64,000 nt of DNA from Polynucleobacter difficilis. Its GTDB lineage: Bacteria; Pseudomonadota; Gammaproteobacteria; Burkholderiales; Burkholderiaceae. The notes below the pieces were generated by a model. The model was not told the origin of the DNA, ran no database searches, and worked only from the letters and a program-made list of their open reading frames with translations. The stretch covers positions 1,612,001 through 1,676,000 of the forward strand of contig NZ_CP023276.1 of NCBI RefSeq assembly GCF_003065365.1. The letters run 5' to 3'. Positions 28,593-37,033 of the stretch are shown piece after piece. The position numbers were made by a program, and so were the translations under genes. The first letter of the stretch is position 1. Every line of letters begins with the position of its first letter.

Positions 28593-29648
28593 ATGAGATT
28601 GCCTTACCAAGTGACCCTCAAATCCAGCGGCAAACAGTTTGATGCCAGCCCGGATGAAACCATTTTGCAAGCCGCCTTGCGGCAAGGTATCACCCTGCCT
28701 TATGGTTGCAAAAATGGCGCCTGTGGCTCCTGCAAAGGTCAGGTAACTGAGGGTTCTGTAAGTCATGGCAACCATAATGAAGGTGCCCTCACTGCCGCCG
28801 AAAAAACGGCGGGCAATGCCCTGTTTTGCTGTGCCCACGCGCAAAGCGATTTGGTGATTGCAGTGCGTGAGGTGCAGGGTGCTGGCGATCTATCGATTCG
28901 GAAAGTCCCCTGCCGCGTTAATGAAATGGAACGCCCCAGTCCTGACGTTGCCATTCTGAAGTTGCAACTACCGGCCGCGGAGCGCTTTCAGTTTTTGGCA
29001 GGCCAATACCTTGAATTTTTACTTAAAGACGGGCAACGGCGGGCTTACTCGATTGCCTCTGCGCCAGAGGCAGAGGGGCCACTGGAGCTCCATATTCGCC
29101 ATACCCCTGGCGGCCTATTTACCGATTTTGTCTTTGGGGTGCCCGACAAACCCGCACTCAAATTAAAAGATATTTTGCGCTTTGAGGGGCCCATGGGCAG
29201 CTTCTTTTTACGCGAGGACAGCAGCAGTCCCATTATTTTTGTCGCTGCGGGAACCGGTTTTGCTCCGATCAAATCGATCATCGAACACATGCAAGCCAAA
29301 AAAATAGAGCGTCCGATTACCCTGTTTTGGGGTGGACGCCGGCCGCATGACCTGTATTTAGATGCCCTTTGTCGCAGTTGGGCCAATAGCATGCCGCACT
29401 TTAAGTACGTTCCAGTTGTTTCCCATGCACTCCCAGAAGATCAGTGGACTGGGCGTGACGGCTTTGTTCACCAGGCGGCCATGGCTGATTTCCCCGACAT
29501 GCGCAGTGTTGAGGTTTATGCCTGCGGCGCCCCCGTCGTGGTCAATGCAGCGCGCGCTGATTTTGTTGCGGCATGCCAATTGCCCAGCGATGCCTTCTTT
29601 GCTGATTCCTTTACTACCGCTGCCGATTTGCTTCCTGTAAGCGCCTAA
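28593..29648 (+). CDS. Ferredoxin-type flavin reductase (AscD-like)
   Basis: A 351-residue two-part electron-transfer protein. The plant-type [2Fe-2S] domain has Cys39, Cys44 and Cys47 in YGCKNGACGSCKG and a fourth ligand in FCCAHA (79/80). The FNR module follows, with RAYSIASAP for FAD and GTGFAPIKSI plus 'VYACGAP' for NAD(P)H. Similar proteins are often labelled CDP-6-deoxy-delta-3,4-glucoseen reductase, but no deoxysugar genes are nearby, so that label is doubtful here. The start could instead be TTG 28599, which has AAAGGA at 6-nt spacing, whereas AAAGGA abuts ATG 28593. Confidence 0.85.
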   Translation: MRLPYQVTLKSSGKQFDASPDETILQAALRQGITLPYGCKNGACGSCKGQVTEGSVSHGNHNEGALTAAEKTAGNALFCCAHAQSDLVIAVREVQGAGDLSIRKVPCRVNEMERPSPDVAILKLQLPAAERFQFLAGQYLEFLLKDGQRRAYSIASAPEAEGPLELHIRHTPGGLFTDFVFGVPDKPALKLKDILRFEGPMGSFFLREDSSSPIIFVAAGTGFAPIKSIIEHMQAKKIERPITLFWGGRRPHDLYLDALCRSWANSMPHFKYVPVVSHALPEDQWTGRDGFVHQAAMADFPDMRSVEVYACGAPVVVNAARADFVAACQLPSDAFFADSFTTAADLLPVSA

Positions 29649-29695
29649 TCCGAAAAACCCCTGCAGCAATCCCTGCCTTTTTGTATGATTGAGCC

Positions 29696-30916
29696 ATGAA
29701 TAAGCCGCACGACATCCCTTCTACTCCGCTGAGCCCAACTGCGGTTGACAGTCACTCCGTGATGTTCATCACCCAGCGCCCTGAGCTCGTGATGACCGAA
29801 GGTCTTGGCTCGTGGTTGGTGGATCACAATGGCAAACGCTACCTCGACTTTTTACAAGGCTGGGCTGTCAATTGCTTAGGTCATAGCAATCCTGGGATGA
29901 TTGCCGCGATGAATGCTCAGGCGCGTAAATTAATTAATCCAAGCCCCGCCTTTTACAACGAGCCGATGATTCGCTTATCGAATCTACTCACTGAACAGAG
30001 CTGCTTTAATCGCGTCTTCTTCGCCAACAGCGGTGCCGAAGCCAATGAGGGTGCAATTAAGTTGGCCCGCAAATGGGGTCAACTCCACAAGTCAGGCGCG
30101 CACGAAATCATTACCTTTGAGCATTCCTTTCATGGCAGAACCTTAGCCACCATGAGCGCCTCTGGCAAGCCGGGCTGGGACACCATGTTTGCACCGCAGG
30201 TTCCTGGCTTTTTAAAAGCAGAATTGAATGACCTCGAGTCCGTCAAAAAATTAATTGGCCCTAAAACCGTAGCAGTGATGGTCGAGCCAGTGCAAGGTGA
30301 GGGCGGCGTGATACCCACCACGACTGCGTTTATGGAAGGTTTGCGCGCATTGACACAAGAGCACAAGGTGCTACTCATCGTCGATGAAGTCCAAGCAGGC
30401 TGTGGTCGCACCGGCAAACTATTTGCCTATCAGCACTACAACATCAAACCCGACATCATGACCTTAGGCAAAGGTATTGGTGGTGGCGTTCCTCTGGCCG
30501 CATTACTGGCGACTGAGTCAGTCTCGTGTTTTGTTCCGGGCGATCAAGGCGGTACGTACAACGGCAATGCACTCATGACTGCGGTTGGTATCAGCGTGAT
30601 CGAGCAACTGCTAGCCCCAGGCTTTTTAGATGAGGTGGTTCGTAAGGGTGAATTACTGAGCCGTGAGCTGCAAACCCTTGCAACTGAATTTAATCTCGAA
30701 GGTGAACGCGGTAAAGGCTTATTGCGGGCCTTGATGCTGGGCAAGGATGTAGGGCCTAAGCTGGTTGAGATGGCCCGCGATCAGGGCCCTGAAGGCTTGC
30801 TGATTAATTCCCCAAGACCCAATTTACTGCGCTTTATGCCATCGCTGGCGGTAACGGATGCTGAGATTGCGCAGATGTGCGGTATGCTGCGCGGCCTCTT
30901 ACAGCAGGTCCATTAA
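29696..30916 (+). CDS. argD: Acetylornithine aminotransferase-like class III PLP enzyme
   Basis: A 406-residue class III aminotransferase with 'NSGAEANEGAIKLARKWG', the phosphate-loop region FEHSFHGRTLATMSASGKPG, VEPVQGEGGV, 'VDEVQAGCGRTGKLFAYQH' and the PLP lysine in TLGKGIGGGVPLAA. This fits ArgD (N-acetylornithine to N-acetylglutamate semialdehyde), which agrees with argF and argG elsewhere in the window. Other class III substrates cannot be excluded. TATGAT lies 6 nt before the ATG and no Shine-Dalgarno is seen. Confidence 0.85.
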   Translation: MNKPHDIPSTPLSPTAVDSHSVMFITQRPELVMTEGLGSWLVDHNGKRYLDFLQGWAVNCLGHSNPGMIAAMNAQARKLINPSPAFYNEPMIRLSNLLTEQSCFNRVFFANSGAEANEGAIKLARKWGQLHKSGAHEIITFEHSFHGRTLATMSASGKPGWDTMFAPQVPGFLKAELNDLESVKKLIGPKTVAVMVEPVQGEGGVIPTTTAFMEGLRALTQEHKVLLIVDEVQAGCGRTGKLFAYQHYNIKPDIMTLGKGIGGGVPLAALLATESVSCFVPGDQGGTYNGNALMTAVGISVIEQLLAPGFLDEVVRKGELLSRELQTLATEFNLEGERGKGLLRALMLGKDVGPKLVEMARDQGPEGLLINSPRPNLLRFMPSLAVTDAEIAQMCGMLRGLLQQVH

Positions 30917-30921
30917 AAAAC

Positions 30922-31863
30922 TCAGTTTGTTAAGTTTTTGGGCAGTGAAAAAGTAACGTCTTCCACTATGCCAGGCAAGGACCGAATTTGCCGCGGTCCA
31001 AATTCTTGAATGCGCGCAACAATCGACTGCGCTAGGCTTTCTGGCGCAGATGCACCTGCAGTTAAGCCGATGCGCTTTTTTCCTTCAAACCATTTTTCTT
31101 CGAGCTGCTCCGGTGCGTCCACCATGTAGGAAGGCACACCTAACTTTTCAGACAATTCCCGCAAGCGATTGGAGTTCGAGCTTGCCTTACTTCCCACCAC
31201 AATAACGAGATCAACTTGCGGCGCCATGAACTTGACGGCGTCTTGGCGATTTTGCGTTGCATAACAAATGTCTTGTTTGCGTGGTTTTGAAATATCGGGG
31301 AACTTTTTGGTTAGGGCATCGACAATTTCTTTTGTTTCATCGACTGATAAGGTGGTTTGTGTAACAAAGGCTACCTTTTCATCGGCGGGCAGATTGAGCT
31401 TGGCTACGTCTTCCAAGTCCTCTATCAAGATAATGCCTTCGCCCACTTGGCCCATCGTGCCCTCTACTTCCGGATGGCCGGCATGACCAATCATCAAGAC
31501 GGTAAAACCCTCTTTGCACATCTTGACTACTTCCAAGTGCACTTTGGTAACCAGTGGGCAAGTTGCATCGTATACCTGCAAGCCGCGGGCTTCGGCATCG
31601 CGCCTAACTTCTTGCGAAACGCCGTGAGCACTAAACACCACAATCCCGCCGCGCGGCACTTCAGCCAATTCTTCTACAAAGACCGCGCCCTTGGTGCGCA
31701 ACTCATCCACCACGTACTTGTTATGCACAATCTCATGGCGCACATAAATGGGCTTACCAAAGCGGCTCAAGGCCTCGTTCACAATATTGATCGCGCGATC
31801 AACGCCCGCGCAAAACCCCCGGGGCTGGGCGAGCAAAATTTCGGGTTGATCGGTTTGGCTCAT
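30922..31863 (-). CDS. ispH: 4-hydroxy-3-methylbut-2-enyl diphosphate reductase
   Basis: Last enzyme of the MEP pathway, producing IPP and DMAPP. Its 313 residues have the three [4Fe-4S] cysteines in PRGFCAGVDRAI (Cys18), 'YDATCPLVTKVH' and 'DICYATQNRQ', and the HEIVHN and FSAHGVS substrate motifs. It is preceded by fkpB with a 6-nt gap, the fkpB-ispH order seen in E. coli. With dxs and ispA it is the third isoprenoid gene in the window. Confidence 0.98.
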   Translation of the reverse strand: MSQTDQPEILLAQPRGFCAGVDRAINIVNEALSRFGKPIYVRHEIVHNKYVVDELRTKGAVFVEELAEVPRGGIVVFSAHGVSQEVRRDAEARGLQVYDATCPLVTKVHLEVVKMCKEGFTVLMIGHAGHPEVEGTMGQVGEGIILIEDLEDVAKLNLPADEKVAFVTQTTLSVDETKEIVDALTKKFPDISKPRKQDICYATQNRQDAVKFMAPQVDLVIVVGSKASSNSNRLRELSEKLGVPSYMVDAPEQLEEKWFEGKKRIGLTAGASAPESLAQSIVARIQEFGPRQIRSLPGIVEDVTFSLPKNLTN

Positions 31864-31869
31864 AGTGGT

Positions 31870-32316
31870 CTACAGAATGGCTACGATTTCTGCTTCAAAT
31901 GTAATGGGCTTGCCTGCCAAGGGATGGTTGAAATCAAACCACGCCCCTTCGTCGGTCATCGATTGCAAGACACCAGCATATTGAGCGCCGCTTGGGGCAT
32001 TGAACTCAATCACATCGCCAGGCGAAAAGCTTGGAGTTTCATCGGTGTTCTCTTTCAAGGTCTCCATCGTGACCCACTGCACTAATTCTGGCTTGTGCAA
32101 TCCAAAGCCCTCCTCGGGAGGAATCACCACCGTCCTGCGCTCGCCGGTCGTCATGCCGAACAGCGCCTTTTCAAAACAGGGGGCAAATTGACCAGTACCA
32201 AACATCACCGTCGCCGGGTTGTCCTCAAAGGTGTTGATGTAGTCCTCCCCGCCAGGCAAAACCAAGCGGTAGTTGAGGGTCAAGTAGGAGTCGGATTGAA
32301 CAGTCTGCGTAGTCAT
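31870..32316 (-). CDS. fkpB: FKBP-type peptidyl-prolyl isomerase, SlpA/FkpB type
   Basis: A 148-residue proline isomerase and chaperone with the FKBP core split by an IF (insert-in-flap) domain, as in SlpA/SlyD. Visible motifs are 'VMFGTGQFAPCFEKALFGM', 'GERRTVVIPPEEGFG' and the end 'FDFNHPLAGKPITFEAEIV'. It lacks a His-rich metal-binding tail, so it is SlpA-like rather than SlyD-like. ATG 32316 matches the family N-terminus. The start region overlaps the probable radC start on the other strand. Confidence 0.93.
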   Translation of the reverse strand: MTTQTVQSDSYLTLNYRLVLPGGEDYINTFEDNPATVMFGTGQFAPCFEKALFGMTTGERRTVVIPPEEGFGLHKPELVQWVTMETLKENTDETPSFSPGDVIEFNAPSGAQYAGVLQSMTDEGAWFDFNHPLAGKPITFEAEIVAIL

Positions 32317-33042
32317 CGGAATATTGTAGCTAGGACAACGGGCGGAGTACATTCTCCGATTTCCGAATGGCCCAAAGGCCAGCAGCCGCGAGAGAAACTG
32401 CGCTTGGCCGGCCCTGAGGCGCTCTCAGACGCCGAATTGCTGGCAATCTTCCTGCGGGTTGGTGTCAGGGGGAAAACCGCTGTAACCCTTGCTCAAGACC
32501 TTTTAGGGACTTTTGGCAGCCTTCCCAGGTTACTCAACTCCAGCGCCGAGGAAATTACCCGTTGCTATGGCATGGGAATATCCAAATGGGCACAAATTCA
32601 GGCTGCCTATGAGCTAGTCAAACGCAGCTTAGAGTATGAGCTGATGCACGACTCCGTTTTAGGCTCGCCAGCCCAAATGCGCGAGCTGATTCAGGCCAAA
32701 ATCGGGCAACTGCCCCATGAGGTCTTTCTCTGCCTTCACTTAGACTCTAAAAATCGCTTAATTGAGTGCCAGGAGCTGTTTCGGGGTTCCGTGGCACAGA
32801 CCGCCATCTACCCCCGCGAAATCGTCAAAGAGGCCCTGATACGCAACTCCAGCGCCCTAATCGTGGCCCATAACCACCCCAGCGGTGAACCCTACCCCAG
32901 CAAAAAGGATATTGAATTAACCCGCACCCTCCAGCAAGCATTGCAATGGGTTGCGATTGGCCTTTTGGACCATTGCATCGTCAGCCAGAGCAGTTTCTTC
33001 TCTTTTGTGGAGGCTGGCATTATGGATATTGATCCAAATTAG
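32296..33042 (+). CDS. radC: RadC-family JAB/MPN domain protein
   Basis: A RadC-like protein with an N-terminal helix-hairpin-helix part (ALSDAELLAIFLRVGVRGKTA) and a C-terminal JAMM metalloprotease-like domain: HNH, then Ser and Asp in AHNHPSGEPYPSKKD. The cellular role of RadC is unsettled, despite its old repair name. The start is uncertain: no ATG or GTG lies near the expected N-terminus. TTG 32296 is chosen because AGGAG precedes it by 5 nt, giving 248 residues; an ATT at 32359 with GGAG 11 nt upstream would give the more usual length of about 227. An open frame reaching back to 32095 is antisense to fkpB. Confidence 0.85.
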   Translation: MNSLRSHRNIVARTTGGVHSPISEWPKGQQPREKLRLAGPEALSDAELLAIFLRVGVRGKTAVTLAQDLLGTFGSLPRLLNSSAEEITRCYGMGISKWAQIQAAYELVKRSLEYELMHDSVLGSPAQMRELIQAKIGQLPHEVFLCLHLDSKNRLIECQELFRGSVAQTAIYPREIVKEALIRNSSALIVAHNHPSGEPYPSKKDIELTRTLQQALQWVAIGLLDHCIVSQSSFFSFVEAGIMDIDPN

Positions 33043-33133
33043 TAGTAAATACTAACTTAGCCATTAAATTACAAGGAATAATCGAGTCGCATCTAGCAAT
33101 CTACAAAAGGGCTGGCTCATTTAGCCATTCGCC

Positions 33134-33142
33134 TGCTACAAT
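33134..33142 (+). promoter_or_regulatory. Extended -10 promoter of rpmB-rpmG
   Basis: TGCTACAAT is an extended -10 (TG, one base, then TACAAT), about 31 nt before the rpmB ATG. AAGGAG (33160-33165) sits 7 nt before the ATG as ribosome site. No strong -35 is seen, as expected for an extended -10 promoter. Confidence 0.6.
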
Positions 33143-33172
33143 CTTCTTTTTTCGCAATTAAGGAGTCGTGTC

Positions 33173-33406
33173 ATGGCAAAAGTTTGCCAAGTCACTGGGA
33201 AAAAGCCGATGGTTGGCAATAATGTTTCCCATGCAAACAATAAAACTAAGCGTCGCTTTTTGCCTAATCTGCAAAATCGCCGTTTCTGGGTTGAATCAGA
33301 AAATCGCTGGATCAGCCTTCGCTTAACCAACGCAGGTTTGCGTGTAATCGACAAGAATGGCATCGATGCCGTTTTAGTTGACTTGCGCGCACGCGGCCAA
33401 ATCTAA
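33173..33406 (+). CDS. rpmB: 50S ribosomal protein bL28
   Basis: A 77-residue ribosomal protein with MAKVCQVTGKKPMVGNNVSH and KRRFLPNLQNRRFWVESE. The zinc cysteine pairs of some L28 proteins are absent, as in most proteobacterial forms. It is followed 12 bp later by rpmG, the usual pair. Confidence 0.98.
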   Translation: MAKVCQVTGKKPMVGNNVSHANNKTKRRFLPNLQNRRFWVESENRWISLRLTNAGLRVIDKNGIDAVLVDLRARGQI

Positions 33407-33418
33407 AGGAATATTTAA

Positions 33419-33586
33419 ATGGCTAAGGGCGGCAGAGAAAAGATTAAGTTAGAGTCATCAGCAGGTACTGGTCACTTCTACACAACCACCAAAAACAAGC
33501 GTACCAAGCCTGAGAAGTTAGAGATCATGAAGTTTGATCCTACCGTTCGCAAGCACGTTGCTTACAAAGAGACCAAGCTGAAGTAA
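33419..33586 (+). CDS. rpmG: 50S ribosomal protein bL33
   Basis: A 55-residue protein, MAKGGREKIKLESSAGTGHF followed by YTTTKNKRTKPEKLEIMKFD, typical bL33 of the zinc-free type because no CxxC pairs are present. It starts 12 bp after rpmB with AAAGGA upstream. The terminator follows 17 bp after the stop. Confidence 0.97.
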   Translation: MAKGGREKIKLESSAGTGHFYTTTKNKRTKPEKLEIMKFDPTVRKHVAYKETKLK

Positions 33587-33603
33587 ATCAGTTTTATCTC
33601 AAT

Positions 33604-33634
33604 AAAAAAACCCGCTACATGCGGGTTTTTTTAT
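33604..33634. terminator. Bidirectional terminator between rpmG and the desaturase gene
   Basis: Stem CCCGC (33611-33615) / GCGGG (33621-33625) with a 5-nt loop, extended by A7 on one side and T7 on the other. It can end both the plus-strand rpmBG transcript and the minus-strand desaturase side. Confidence 0.85.
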
Positions 33635-33654
33635 TACCTCATTTATACGGATGT

Positions 33655-34860
33655 CTAACTATAGCGACGCAAGCGAATCGAGAAGTCGCGCAGGTTCGAT
33701 ACACCGCTCTCCTCAGCCTGCTGGCACCAAGTACGCAGTTGGGTTAAGAGTTGCTCGCCAGTCGCATTAGAGCGGCTCCACAGGGCCTGCAAATCACGGC
33801 GCATCTCAATCATCTTGCGCAGTTGTGCATTTTGCTGCGTGAGCTCTTCCAGCTTGCGTTTCTCGATGGTCGTCAGCTGCGCTTCATCTTTACAAAGCCA
33901 GGTTCGCGCATCATTCAAATGGGCGGCCAACTCTTGCATGTGCTGCACTTCGCTCGTGAAGAACTTCTTTAAGGATTTACTGTAGCGCGCCATTACTTCA
34001 TAGCGATTAGCGATGATGGCCTCCAAGGTGCTTTGATCTGCAGGGCGCACATCTAGCAACACTGGCTTGGGTGGCACCTTTTTTACGGTAGCCAAACCCA
34101 CTGCGCTCATCATCTGAATGTAGAGCCAGCCGATATCAAACTCATACCACTTGTTCGATAGCTTCGCGCTAGTGGCATAGGTGTGGTGATTATTGTGTAA
34201 CTCTTCGCCGCCAATCAAAATACCCCAGGGCACGATATTGCGGGAAGCGTCTTCATTGTTGAAATTGCGATAGCCCCAAAAGTGGCCAATGCCATTAATG
34301 ACACCGGCAGCAGTGATTGGTATCCACAGCATTTGCACTGCCCATACGGTTGCTCCAATCGCACCAAACAAGAACAGGTCGATGATCATCATGAGGGCAA
34401 CGCCCTGCCAAGAAAACCTAGAATAGATATTGCGTTCAATCCAGTCATCGGGAGTGCCATGACCAAACTTTTGCAGAGTCTCTGGATTATTGGCTTCGGA
34501 TTTATAGAGCTCAGCACCGCGTGACAATACGGTATTGATACCTAAAACCTGCGGGCTATGGGGGTCGTCAATGGTTTCGCATTTAGCGTGGTGCTTGCGG
34601 TGAACTGCGGCCCACTCTTTAGTGACCATGCCGGTAGTAAGCCAAAGCCAGAAACGGAAAAAATGGGATGCAATCGGATGCAAATCCAGCGCACGGTGTG
34701 CTTGGCAGCGGTGCAGAAAAATAGTGACGCCGGCGATGGTGATGTGCGTTAACGCCAAGGTAAACAGCACAATTTGCCACCAAGCCCAATCAAGGTAGCC
34801 ATGGGCCAACCACTGGATCAAACCATCGTGCAAAGCAGTTATATCAAAGCTGGAATTCAA
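33655..34860 (-). CDS. Membrane fatty acid desaturase (acyl-CoA delta-9 type) with extra C-terminal domain
   Basis: A 401-residue di-iron desaturase, probably introducing a cis double bond into membrane acyl chains. Three His boxes are seen: HRCQAH (50-55), HRKHH (87-91) and HNNHH (222-226), between hydrophobic helices at about 28-48, 64-80, 153-173 and 178-192. The catalytic part ends near 270. Residues 279-401 form a charged helical extension with 'LTTIEKRKLEEL', LQALW and 'LRDFSIRLRRYS', which resembles the C-terminal end of ISL3-family transposases. The extension is in frame and uninterrupted, so it is part of the protein. Confidence 0.9.
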   Translation of the reverse strand: MNSSFDITALHDGLIQWLAHGYLDWAWWQIVLFTLALTHITIAGVTIFLHRCQAHRALDLHPIASHFFRFWLWLTTGMVTKEWAAVHRKHHAKCETIDDPHSPQVLGINTVLSRGAELYKSEANNPETLQKFGHGTPDDWIERNIYSRFSWQGVALMMIIDLFLFGAIGATVWAVQMLWIPITAAGVINGIGHFWGYRNFNNEDASRNIVPWGILIGGEELHNNHHTYATSAKLSNKWYEFDIGWLYIQMMSAVGLATVKKVPPKPVLLDVRPADQSTLEAIIANRYEVMARYSKSLKKFFTSEVQHMQELAAHLNDARTWLCKDEAQLTTIEKRKLEELTQQNAQLRKMIEMRRDLQALWSRSNATGEQLLTQLRTWCQQAEESGVSNLRDFSIRLRRYS

Positions 34861-34894
34861 GGCATCCCCTAAGCGGAATCAGTAACCTTGTATT

Positions 34895-36370
34895 TTAAGC
34901 TTTTCGCCTAAAAATTGCCCCGAAGAAGCCGTCGGTGCCGTGTAAATGCGGCCATAGTTGCCACCAGGGGTTATCTGGACTCGTCCCAATCGGCTGTACA
35001 CCATCTAAAAAGTGGTCTTTGAGCACTTCAGCCGCAGGAATTAACTCAAACTCAGGGTGTTTTTCTAAAAACTGTAAGGCAATGGCCTGATTTTCTTGAG
35101 GTAATAAGCTGCACGTGGCATAAACCAAGCGGCCGCCAGGTTTCAGTAAGCGGCTGGCTGAGGCCAAAATGCTGGCCTGCTTTACATTGAGCTCGGCTAC
35201 TGCAGCCGGCGTTTGGCGCCACTTCAGATCAGGGTTACGGCGCAAGGTGCCAATACCGCTGCAAGGGGCATCCACTAAAACGCGATCAATTTTGCCGGCC
35301 AAGCGCTTCACCTTCGAATCATTCTCACTATCAATCCATACTGGGTGCACATTGGATAGTCCGCTACGCGCTTGGCGCGGCTTCAAATTGGCCAACCTAC
35401 GCTCCGACGTATCAAAGGCATAGAGGCGCCCAGTCGAGCGCATTAATGCGCCCAAGGCTAAGGTCTTGCCTCCAGCGCCCGCACAAAAATCAACCACCAT
35501 CTCGCCGCGCTTGGGGCCCAATAAATGGCAAAGCAATTGGCTGCCTTCGTCCTGCACTTCAAAAAGGCCTTCCTTAAACCAGCTGGAATTCTGTAATGCA
35601 GGCTTACCCATAATCCGAATGCCATCCGGCGAAAAAGGTGTTGCTACTGCTTGATAACGGCCACCCAAAGCATTCATTTCTTCGAGTAAGGTATCGCGAT
35701 TGGCCTTAATGGTGTTGACGCGCAAATCCAGCAGGGCTGGGCGCATCAAAGCAATCGCGAGGTCTTGGCGCTGAGCCTCGCCGGGCGATGATTCAAATGC
35801 ATTCCAAAGCCATTCGGGCAAGTTGTTGCGCACCATCGGCGCTAAGGTATCGCGATCGAGTTCAGAGTAGCGTTTGAGCCAGTCATATTCGCTCGGCTGA
35901 ATAACGTGGGCCAAGTCAGCCAGTGCGCTCTCTGGGCGATTGGCTGAGCCAAGGCCGCCCTCCGATAATGCGGACATCATGCCAAGCAGAGCAAGGCGCC
36001 TCGCCTGGGTTCCGCTCCCACTCGAAGCAAATTGCGACATCTCATTTTTACGGCGCAGGATAGCAAAGGCACTCTCGGCAATTAAGGCCCGATCACGATT
36101 ACCGAGTTGGGGCTCAGCGCGAAAGTAACGACTGACCACTCGATCCGAAGGCTGATCAAAACTTAAGAGCTCGGGAAGCAGACGCTCCAAATGGGCGGCA
36201 TGCTGGGGCAAGGCTTTGGCATGGGAGAAATTCTTCTGCCCACTCACAGGAGCAGTCTCAGGTCCGCGTCGCTGGGGACGGCTTTGCGTCCTCGCGCCAG
36301 AGGATGGGGATCGATCGGATGCTCTACTGCGGGTCGGCTTGGCGCCGCGCTCGGGTCTGGCTTTACTCAT
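34895..36370 (-). CDS. RsmB/NOP-type RNA (cytosine-5)-methyltransferase
   Basis: A 491-residue SAM-dependent RNA methyltransferase. The SAM motif is 'VVDFCAGAGGKTLALGAL', and the two catalytic cysteines lie in DAPCSGIGTLRRNPDLKW and YATCSLLPQEN, as in m5C enzymes. The first 60 residues are a basic Arg/Ser/Pro-rich disordered tail. It differs from RsmB itself in lacking a clear NusB domain, so the target cytosine is not assigned. ATG 36370 overlaps the purN stop (ATGAGTAA), so the two are translationally coupled. Confidence 0.9.
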   Translation of the reverse strand: MSKARPERGAKPTRSRASDRSPSSGARTQSRPQRRGPETAPVSGQKNFSHAKALPQHAAHLERLLPELLSFDQPSDRVVSRYFRAEPQLGNRDRALIAESAFAILRRKNEMSQFASSGSGTQARRLALLGMMSALSEGGLGSANRPESALADLAHVIQPSEYDWLKRYSELDRDTLAPMVRNNLPEWLWNAFESSPGEAQRQDLAIALMRPALLDLRVNTIKANRDTLLEEMNALGGRYQAVATPFSPDGIRIMGKPALQNSSWFKEGLFEVQDEGSQLLCHLLGPKRGEMVVDFCAGAGGKTLALGALMRSTGRLYAFDTSERRLANLKPRQARSGLSNVHPVWIDSENDSKVKRLAGKIDRVLVDAPCSGIGTLRRNPDLKWRQTPAAVAELNVKQASILASASRLLKPGGRLVYATCSLLPQENQAIALQFLEKHPEFELIPAAEVLKDHFLDGVQPIGTSPDNPWWQLWPHLHGTDGFFGAIFRRKA

Positions 36371-36995
36371 GGGCAAACAACTGCGACTCTGGGGGGTACA
36401 CCTTCACTTGATTTCCTTCTATTCGCAATCGACCGTCAAGGTACCATTTTACGGCCCGCGGGTAGATTTGATGCTCCATTTGCAAAACCCGTGCAGCCAA
36501 TTGCGCTGCCGAATCACCTGGAAGCACAGGAACACTGGCTTGGCAGATGATGGGACCCTCATCGACACCCTCGCTGACAAAGTGCACGCTGGCACCATGC
36601 GTCTCTACTCCTGCCTCCAAAGCCCGTTCATGGGTGTGTAAACCGGGGAAGCTGGGCAGCAGGGATGGGTGGATATTGATCAACTTTCCGGCGTAATGCC
36701 GAATAAACTCCGGCGTCAAGATGCGCATAAAGCCAGCCAAAACCACTAAATCGGGCTTGAGAAGGTCGATTTGCTGCATTAATGCCCGATCAAATGCAGC
36801 GCGGTCTGGGTAGGCTTTGTGATCCAGAGCAAGTGCAGGAATGCCATGAGAGCGAGCAAAATCAAGGCCCTTGGCTTCAGGGCGATTGGCTATCACCCCA
36901 CTAAATTGGACTGCCCAATTCTCTTTTTGGGCTGTTTTGACGATGGCTTCGAAATTCGATCCGCGCCCGGAGATTAAGGTAACGATGGAGTGCAT
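36363..36995 (-). CDS. purN: Phosphoribosylglycinamide formyltransferase
   Basis: Transfers formyl from 10-formyl-THF to GAR in purine synthesis. In 210 residues: ISGRGSNFEAI for the phosphate, and the active-site region INIHPSLLPSFPGLHTHERA, with the catalytic Asn-His-Asp set completed by 'EGVDEGPII'. ATG 36995 is clear; longer upstream reading is antisense to ribF. No Shine-Dalgarno is seen, but TATATT on the minus strand lies 6 nt before the ATG. It diverges from ribF over 38 bp. Confidence 0.96.
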   Translation of the reverse strand: MHSIVTLISGRGSNFEAIVKTAQKENWAVQFSGVIANRPEAKGLDFARSHGIPALALDHKAYPDRAAFDRALMQQIDLLKPDLVVLAGFMRILTPEFIRHYAGKLINIHPSLLPSFPGLHTHERALEAGVETHGASVHFVSEGVDEGPIICQASVPVLPGDSAAQLAARVLQMEHQIYPRAVKWYLDGRLRIEGNQVKVYPPESQLFAHE

Positions 36996-37033
36996 GCCCA
37001 CAATATAATTCAAGGCTACCCTGAAAGCGACTA

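Noticed and set aside
31357..32085. Plus-strand open frame of 242 codons over ispH and fkpB
   Set aside because: It spans two well-supported genes on the other strand, has no ribosome site and resembles no family I know.
32095..32295. Upstream extension of the radC frame
   Set aside because: It is entirely antisense to fkpB, and its translation does not match RadC N-termini.
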